This document shows, one piece after another, positions 6,428 to 11,514 of a DNA stretch of 11,514 bases. Each line of letters starts with the position of its first letter. The stretch's first letter is position 1. The translations under genes were made by a program, and so were the position numbers. The notes below the pieces were generated by a model. The model saw only the letters and a list, made by a program, of their open reading frames with translations. It did no database searches and was not told where the DNA came from. Source of the stretch: an uncultured Bacteroidota bacterium (GTDB lineage Bacteria > Bacteroidota > Bacteroidia > Chitinophagales > Chitinophagaceae); the NCBI GenBank assembly GCA_903929655.1, contig CAIYVS010000043.1, forward strand, positions 1 through 11,514. The letters run 5' to 3'.

Positions 6428-6554
6428 ATTCCATGCTAAGATATAGAATTCTCTGAAATAGGTATAAAAGCTTTTTTCCCAATACTTACTATAGAATTAT
6501 CCCCATTAAATATTGAATATTTTAGAATAATAAACTTTACTACGCCTGAATGAA

Positions 6555-6562
6555 TATTTTTG
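6555..6562 (+). promoter_or_regulatory. -7 box before parC
   Basis: TATTTTTG fits TAnnTTTG and lies 26 bases before the parC start. No clear -33 TTG is seen at the usual distance. The 161-base gap 6428-6588 must also hold the divergent promoter of the 5894-6427 gene. Confidence 0.4.
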
Positions 6563-6588
6563 CGGAAATATTAATGCTGGAAGAATAG

Positions 6589-9102
6589 ATGGGCGAACAG
6601 GATAAACATGCCGAGCAAAGCTCGGTAATGATAAATGAGATGTACCAAAGCTGGTTTTTGGATTATGCCAGCTACGTGATACTGGAACGTGCAGTGCCTG
6701 CGGTGGAAGACGGGCTGAAGCCGGTGCAACGCCGTATACTTCATGCCATGAAGGAAATGGACGATGGGCGCTTTAATAAGGTTGCCAATATTATTGGACA
6801 ATCTATGCAATACCACCCGCATGGGGATGCATCTATTGGCGATGCTATCATCAACCTGGGACAAAAGGACCTTTTAATAGAAACGCAGGGTAACTGGGGC
6901 GATGTACGAACCGGGGACAGTGCTGCTGCAGCCCGGTATATTGAGGCACGCCTGTCAAAGTTCGCACTGGAAGTTGCCTTTAATGCCAAGACTACCGAAT
7001 GGCAACTGAGCTATGACGGGAGGAAGAATGAACCTGTGACCCTGCCGATGAAATTCCCTTTGCTGCTCGCACAGGGCGCAGAAGGGATAGCAGTTGGCCT
7101 TTCTACCAAAATATTGCCCCATAATTTTTGCGAATTATTGGAGTCTGCCATCAAACACCTGAAAGGTAAAAAGTTTGAATTATACCCCGATTTCAATACC
7201 GGGGGCATGATGGATGTAAGCAATTACAATGACGGGGGACGCGGTGGTAAAGTACGTGTACGGGCGCATATTGAAGAAGTAGACAAGAAAACCCTTGCAA
7301 TAAAAGATGTGCCATATGGCATTACTACTACACAATTGGTGGATAGCATTCTGAAAGCGAATGACAGCGGCAAGATAAAGATCAAGAGTGTTACAGATAA
7401 TACGGCCAAAGATGTGGAGCTGGCCGTACAGCTTGCTCCGGGAGTATCCACCGACCAAACTATAGATGCGCTTTATGCATTCACAGACTGTGAAATATCT
7501 ATATCGCCCAACGCCTGCATTATTATTAACGACAAACCAAATTTTGTTGGTGCCAGCGATTTATTGAAATACTCTGTTGACCATACCAAAGGCTTATTAT
7601 TACGCGAGCTCGAAATAAAGCTGAATGAACTGAACGAGGACTGGCATTATTCATCTCTTGAGAAGATATTTATTCAGAAACGCATCTACCGCGACATTGA
7701 GGAGCAAACAACATGGGAAGGTGTATTATCCGCAATAGACAAGGGATTAAAACCTTATAAAAAACTCTTCCGCAGGGAAATCATACAGGAGGACATTTTA
7801 AAACTGACTGAGATCCGCATCAAACGTATTTCCAAATTTGATGGCTTTAAGGCCGATGAACATATTAAGGGTGTAGAGCAGGAAATAGAAGAAGTAAAAC
7901 ATCATATCGCTCATCTCAATGATTATGCCATCAGCTATTACGAGAACCTTCTGAAAAAGTATGGCAAAGGGCGGGAACGCAAAACCGAGATACGCCCCTT
8001 CGAAACCATACAGGCTACTACGGTTGCTATTGCCAATACCAAACTATACGTAAATTATAAAGAAGGCTTTATTGGTACCGGGCTCAAAAAAGACGAGTTT
8101 GCCTTTGATTGTTCTGACCTCGACAATATTATCGTTTTCCGCAAGGACGGGAAAATGATGGTGACAAAAGTATCTGACAAAACTTTTGTAGGGAAGAATA
8201 TAGAACACATAGCTATTTTTCAGAAGAATGATGAACGCACCACATATAATATGCTATACATGGACGGAAAGACAGGTATAACATACGGCAAGCGTTTCAA
8301 TGTTACAGGTATCACCAGGGATAAGGAATACGACCTTACCAAAGGTAACCCCAACAGTAAAATGACCTATTTTACTCCAAATGCAAATGGGGAGGCAGAA
8401 GTCATTACCATCACCTTATCGCCGGGTAGCAAAGCAAGGATAAAAACACTGGATTTTTATTTCGAAGAACTGGAAATAAAGAACCGTAGCGCACAAGGCA
8501 ACCAGGTAACAAAATACCCCATAAAAAGTGTAAGACTGAAAGAAAAAGGGCGTTCTACCCTCTCCGCACAAAAGATATGGTTTGATGAAGCAATAGGTAG
8601 GCTGAATAAAGATGGAAAAGGAAAACTATTGGGCAGATTTGATGAAAAAGACCGGGTTATCGCTTTTTATAAGGATGGCAGCTACGAATTGACTGATTTT
8701 GAACTCAGCAACCGCTATGAAGTAAATGACGTGATCCTGGTAGAGAAATTTAACCCCGAAAAGGTAGTCAGCGCTGTTTATTACGATGCCAAAACAGAAC
8801 AGTTTAACGGCAAACGTTTTTTAATAGAGTCTCAAACACTTAAAAATAAATATACATTTATTAAGGAGGGAGAAGGCAATTACCTGTCCTTGGTCACAAC
8901 AGTGGCCGAACCAATTATTTTACTGAAAACCAATAAGAAAAAAGACATGCAGGGCGAAGAAATAGCCATGCACGAAAGCATTGACATTACAGGCTGGAAA
9001 ACGGTAGGCAGCAGGCTAGGCGGTAAGGAATTAAAAGAAATCTCCTTAATTTCCGAAGATGAGGAAAATGAGGATGAAAATGATGCACCAACCCTTTTTT
9101 AA
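6589..9102 (+). CDS. parC: DNA topoisomerase IV subunit A (ParC)
   Basis: This 837-residue type IIA topoisomerase subunit breaks and rejoins DNA, working with ParE to unlink daughter chromosomes. The N-terminal breakage-reunion domain shows V-E-D-G-L-K-P-V-Q-R-R-I (39-50), H-P-H-G-D (76-80) and A-A-A-R-Y-I-E-A-R-L-S with catalytic Tyr117 next to Arg116. The tower and coiled-coil part lies around 340-465 (I-L-K-L-T-E-I-R-I-K-R-I-S-K-F). The C-terminal wheel domain at about 475-815 lacks the GyrA box Q-R-R-G-G-K-G, which favours ParC over GyrA. The extreme C terminus is acidic (E-D-E-E-N-E-D-E-N-D). The position equivalent to E. coli GyrA Ser83 is Ala81; Asp87 is kept as Asp85. This Ala looks normal for Bacteroidota ParC and is no proof of acquired resistance. 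No parE is adjacent. The gene diverges from 5894-6427 and is followed after 74 bases by the nuclease gene. Confidence 0.93.
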   Translation: MGEQDKHAEQSSVMINEMYQSWFLDYASYVILERAVPAVEDGLKPVQRRILHAMKEMDDGRFNKVANIIGQSMQYHPHGDASIGDAIINLGQKDLLIETQGNWGDVRTGDSAAAARYIEARLSKFALEVAFNAKTTEWQLSYDGRKNEPVTLPMKFPLLLAQGAEGIAVGLSTKILPHNFCELLESAIKHLKGKKFELYPDFNTGGMMDVSNYNDGGRGGKVRVRAHIEEVDKKTLAIKDVPYGITTTQLVDSILKANDSGKIKIKSVTDNTAKDVELAVQLAPGVSTDQTIDALYAFTDCEISISPNACIIINDKPNFVGASDLLKYSVDHTKGLLLRELEIKLNELNEDWHYSSLEKIFIQKRIYRDIEEQTTWEGVLSAIDKGLKPYKKLFRREIIQEDILKLTEIRIKRISKFDGFKADEHIKGVEQEIEEVKHHIAHLNDYAISYYENLLKKYGKGRERKTEIRPFETIQATTVAIANTKLYVNYKEGFIGTGLKKDEFAFDCSDLDNIIVFRKDGKMMVTKVSDKTFVGKNIEHIAIFQKNDERTTYNMLYMDGKTGITYGKRFNVTGITRDKEYDLTKGNPNSKMTYFTPNANGEAEVITITLSPGSKARIKTLDFYFEELEIKNRSAQGNQVTKYPIKSVRLKEKGRSTLSAQKIWFDEAIGRLNKDGKGKLLGRFDEKDRVIAFYKDGSYELTDFELSNRYEVNDVILVEKFNPEKVVSAVYYDAKTEQFNGKRFLIESQTLKNKYTFIKEGEGNYLSLVTTVAEPIILLKTNKKKDMQGEEIAMHESIDITGWKTVGSRLGGKELKEISLISEDEENEDENDAPTLF

Positions 9103-9144
9103 TGCTGCTTTTTTTATAAAAATAACTATCTTCACAATATAATA

Positions 9145-9158
9145 CTTGTATATACAAG
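9145..9158. promoter_or_regulatory. Perfect palindrome, candidate operator
   Basis: CTTGTATATACAAG is a perfect 14-base palindrome, 18 bases before the start of the nuclease/UVR gene and 42 bases after the parC stop. Placement fits an operator at the promoter of the downstream gene. The binding protein is unknown, and only one copy was noticed in the window. Confidence 0.4.
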
Positions 9159-9176
9159 CCTGACTAAGAGAAAGTA

Positions 9177-9782
9177 ATGAAAAAAATAGAATTGGAAATT
9201 GTGGCTTTGTCGCACAGCATCACTCAGACACATTCTTACGCAGTAGTTTTAGGAGAATTAAATGGCTTAAGGCGATTGCCGATTGTTATTGGTGGATTTG
9301 AAGCACAGGCAATTGCTGTGGCCCTGGAAAGGATGCAGCCCAGCCGCCCATTAACCCACGATTTATTTGCCAATTTTATGACCACTTTCAATATTGAGCT
9401 TACTGAGGTAATAATTTATAAACTGGAAGAAGGCATATTTTTTTCTAAACTGATTTGCCGGGAAGATGGCGAAACAACTGAGATAGATTCGCGTACATCC
9501 GATGCACTGGCACTGGCAGTACGCGCCGGATGCCATATATACACATACGAAAACATTCTGGAAACTGCCGGTCTTTATCTTGATCAAACTGAAGGACAAA
9601 CTGAAGCCGCTACTGAAGCAAAACCTGTAACAACCACACAAAGCAAAACAAGCTCTGTAGATAAGGACCTGAAAAATATGAACCTGGAGGACCTACATAC
9701 ACTTTTACAACAGGTATTGGACCAGGAAGACTATGTAAGGGCTATCAACATAAGAGATGAAATAAATAACAGGAAGAAGTAA
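9177..9782 (+). CDS. Bifunctional nuclease family protein with UVR tail
   Basis: A 201-residue protein with an N-terminal BFN (DUF151) domain at about 1-135: L-P-I-V-I-G-G-F-E-A-Q-A-I-A near 34-47, P-x-R-P-L-T-H-D-L-F at 55-64, and the signature D-S-R-T-S-D-A-L-A-L-A-V-R at 104-116. A Thr/Gln/Ala/Glu-rich linker follows (about 137-162), then a UvrB/UvrC-type motif at about 168-200 (L-E-D-L-H-T-L-L-Q-Q-V-L-D-Q-E-D-Y-V-R-A). Relatives from plants and other organisms have RNase and DNase activity; in bacteria the role is poorly known, and the UVR helix pair suggests protein-protein contact. Size and domain order are usual for Bacteroidota. It follows parC on the same strand but has its own palindrome in front, so it may be regulated separately. 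The start is the ATG after A-G-A-G-A-A-A-G-T-A. Confidence 0.93.
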   Translation: MKKIELEIVALSHSITQTHSYAVVLGELNGLRRLPIVIGGFEAQAIAVALERMQPSRPLTHDLFANFMTTFNIELTEVIIYKLEEGIFFSKLICREDGETTEIDSRTSDALALAVRAGCHIYTYENILETAGLYLDQTEGQTEAATEAKPVTTTQSKTSSVDKDLKNMNLEDLHTLLQQVLDQEDYVRAINIRDEINNRKK

Positions 9783-9863
9783 AACCTCTCATTTTTTTGA
9801 TTAATGGACGTCTTGTTTAAGGCTGATAGCTCTTAAAATCATCTTTAAAACAAATCCATAATG

Positions 9864-9877
9864 GCGGAAAGTCCCGC
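9864..9877. repeat. Weak short hairpin in the 9783-9996 gap
   Basis: GCGG (9864-9867) and CCGC (9874-9877) form a 4-base stem with a 6-base loop. The 214-base gap between the nuclease and hydrolase genes has no supported gene. A T7 run follows the nuclease stop (9791-9797) but without a stable stem before it. Confidence 0.2.
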
Positions 9878-9996
9878 AAGTTATACAGCTTAAGGCTCAA
9901 AAAATCGAAACAGGTATAAGATTTTTTTCATCCTGTCCTTTGTTGTTATTATTTTTAATAAATTCTTTTGCATCTCAATTATTTCAAGGCTTATTT

Positions 9997-11316
9997 ATGT
10001 TTAAAAAGATAGGTATTGTCTTTGTACTGCTTTGCTATTCTATAGCTGCTATTGCCCAAACTGGCCGGATTGACAGTGTGGTGATGGCAGAGATGAAACA
10101 ACAAAGTATCCCGGGCCTATCTCTCGGAATAGTAAAAAACGGAAAAGTGATTGTTAGCAAAGGATATGGCTGGGCCAACATTGAAGACTCCATACCTGCA
10201 ACAGAAAATACGGTCTACAAAACAGGATCGCTTAGTAAACAGTTTATTGCCACATGTATCCTCGTTTTAGCTAAGCATGGTAAACTGAACTTATCCGATC
10301 ATATAGACAAGTACTTTAAGGACGCACCTGCTGAGTGGGGGCAAATTACCATCCGCAATTTATTGACTCATACATCTGGCATTGAGCGTGAGTCCCCGAT
10401 TTTTAACTGGATGAAACGACAATCCGATTCAGAGCTTATCCGATCTGTTTACAAAGATAAATTACGCTTTCCCGCAGGGTCCAAATGGGAATACAGCAAT
10501 ATGGGCTATACTGTTTTAGCAGATATCATCCGAAAAGTGAGCGGACAAAGTTTTGAAGATTATATGAATCATTTCTTTCTGAGTATTGGCCTCAAACAGA
10601 CCACAACGACTACTAAGAGCAAGAGTATTGATAGAGCGAGAGGCTATGATCGCTATGACGAAAAATCGGGAGAAATTTCTGAGGCAGTTGATTTTGTTGC
10701 ACTAAGGCCTAGCGGGGCTTTTTCATCTTCCATAAGCGATATGATTAAGTGGGACGCCATTCAAAAAGGAAATAAGTTGTTAAGCCCTCAGGATTGGGGC
10801 CCGATGTGGGAAGATACGGTCAGGATGCCCAGGTCTGCAAATGGGTCAGTCGCTTATTATGGGTATGGCTGGTTTGTACGTGAGTACATGGGACACCGCT
10901 TAGTACATCATGGGGGAAACACCCGTGGGTTTACAAGCGAGTACTGGAAATTGATTGATGACAATACATCCATCATCTTGCTTGCCAATGCCAATGATGT
11001 AAATCTTACCAAAATAGCTGGAAAAATAGCAGCTATATTAAACCCTGATTTTAAAACTATCCAGCCTGTTATAGCCAATATTGATAGATACCCCGGCGTC
11101 TACTATAACAAGCAATTAGCCATGAGTATTACTATAACTAGGGAAGGAAACAATTTAATTGCACAGGCAAGCGGCCAACAATCTTTTCCGCTGCAATACA
11201 TAGAGAAGGACAAATTTAAGTTTGACGAAGCAGGAATAGAAATGTATTTCAATACAGATAAAAATGAATTGACATTAAAACAAAGTGGCGAAACTGATAT
11301 CTTTATTAAAGAATAA
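9997..11316 (+). CDS. Secreted serine hydrolase, beta-lactamase class C fold
   Basis: A 439-residue protein of the class C beta-lactamase/AmpC-like serine hydrolase family (Pfam Beta-lactamase). The start at 9997 gives a clean signal peptide (M-F-K-K-I-G-I-V to A-I-A before Gln21); the frame runs back to a TTG at 9940, but that would place an extra hydrophobic stretch in front. The catalytic motif S-L-S-K is at 78-81 (nucleophile Ser78, Lys81), the Tyr motif Y-S-N at 166-168, and the third motif H-G-G at 305-307. A small beta domain of about 75 residues closes the protein (from about Y-P-G-V-Y-Y), like the DUF3471-type C-terminal domains of such hydrolases. It should be periplasmic or exported. 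Most relatives are peptidases or esterases, so antibiotic hydrolysis cannot be assumed. It appears monocistronic. Confidence 0.92.
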   Translation: MFKKIGIVFVLLCYSIAAIAQTGRIDSVVMAEMKQQSIPGLSLGIVKNGKVIVSKGYGWANIEDSIPATENTVYKTGSLSKQFIATCILVLAKHGKLNLSDHIDKYFKDAPAEWGQITIRNLLTHTSGIERESPIFNWMKRQSDSELIRSVYKDKLRFPAGSKWEYSNMGYTVLADIIRKVSGQSFEDYMNHFFLSIGLKQTTTTTKSKSIDRARGYDRYDEKSGEISEAVDFVALRPSGAFSSSISDMIKWDAIQKGNKLLSPQDWGPMWEDTVRMPRSANGSVAYYGYGWFVREYMGHRLVHHGGNTRGFTSEYWKLIDDNTSIILLANANDVNLTKIAGKIAAILNPDFKTIQPVIANIDRYPGVYYNKQLAMSITITREGNNLIAQASGQQSFPLQYIEKDKFKFDEAGIEMYFNTDKNELTLKQSGETDIFIKE

Positions 11317-11383
11317 TAATATCGTCCTCAAGCCAGTGTTTTATCCTACTGTTGTGTCTAGCGTATTTTGTCTGCCTGTAAAA

Positions 11384-11480
11384 GTCCCAATAGGGACATT
11401 ATATTGGTAGAAAAATAAGATATAAAAACACTCGGCGTGTATGGGCAATGTCATTAAGTTAAGGAAAAAGCCTGAAAGGC
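11384..11480. repeat. Two short hairpins, interspersed-repeat-like
   Basis: GTCCC-AATA-GGGAC (11384-11397) and AGCCT-GAA-AGGCT (11468-11480) are perfect 5-base stems. The style, GC-rich mini-hairpins joined by AT-rich spacers, is that of palindromic intergenic repeats common in Bacteroidota. The first could also help end the hydrolase transcript, but it lies 68 bases after the stop and no T tract follows. Nothing else in 11317-11514 looks coding. The element may continue past the window edge. Confidence 0.45.
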
Positions 11481-11514
11481 TGATATGATTATAGCAAAAT
11501 ATAGAGTAGAAAAC

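Noticed and set aside
6829..6831. Ala81 in ParC at the position of the quinolone-related serine
   Set aside because: The surrounding pattern H-P-H-G-D-A-S-I-G-D looks like the normal Bacteroidota ParC sequence, so it is not evidence for acquired resistance.
9940..9996. Upstream TTG start extending the serine hydrolase by 19 residues
   Set aside because: The ATG at 9997 gives a standard signal peptide; the extension would put another hydrophobic stretch before it.
9997..11316. Calling the serine hydrolase an antibiotic-resistance beta-lactamase
   Set aside because: The SxxK/YxN/HGG motifs are shared with many peptidases and esterases, and the extra C-terminal domain is typical of those.

Overview
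The window reads as a piece of a Bacteroidota chromosome, most likely from the Chitinophagia/Sphingobacteriia side. The support is indirect but consistent: AT-rich DNA, A-rich leaders in place of Shine-Dalgarno sequences, TAnnTTTG-type -7 boxes, a TonB-dependent receptor with an N-terminal carboxypeptidase-regulatory-like domain, a ParC of the Bacteroidota type, and a bifunctional-nuclease protein with a UVR tail. No phage, CRISPR, tRNA or rRNA was seen.

Layout. Positions 1-180 hold no gene I can support, only a GC-rich inverted repeat. Positions 181-2149 (minus strand) form a compact cluster read in the order TetR/AcrR regulator, cytosolic DsbA/FrnE-like thiol oxidoreductase, YceI-like lipid-binding protein. 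The leader before the regulator and the gap before the oxidoreductase share an 18-base motif matching at 15 positions, which suggests that the regulator controls itself and the two genes after it. Positions 2150-2389 carry a nested inverted-repeat element that looks like a small non-autonomous mobile or palindromic repeat. Positions 2390-2938 (minus) encode a small secreted Ser/Thr/Gly-rich protein with a REP-like palindrome in its leader. Positions 3214-5738 (minus) hold a TonB-dependent outer-membrane receptor split into two frames by what looks like one lost base in a T run. Upstream of it on the same strand, 5894-6427 encodes a membrane-anchored protein with a His/Cys cluster, a plausible partner in metal uptake.

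The right part is on the plus strand: parC (6589-9102), a bifunctional nuclease/UVR protein (9177-9782) preceded by a perfect 14-base palindrome, and a secreted class C beta-lactamase-like serine hydrolase (9997-11316). The last 200 bases have two short hairpins typical of interspersed palindromic repeats.

No clearly new multi-gene system is visible. The best leads are the repeated candidate operator in the TetR-DsbA-YceI cluster, the extra C-terminal cysteine pair of the DsbA-like protein, the His/Cys protein beside the receptor, and the repeat elements.
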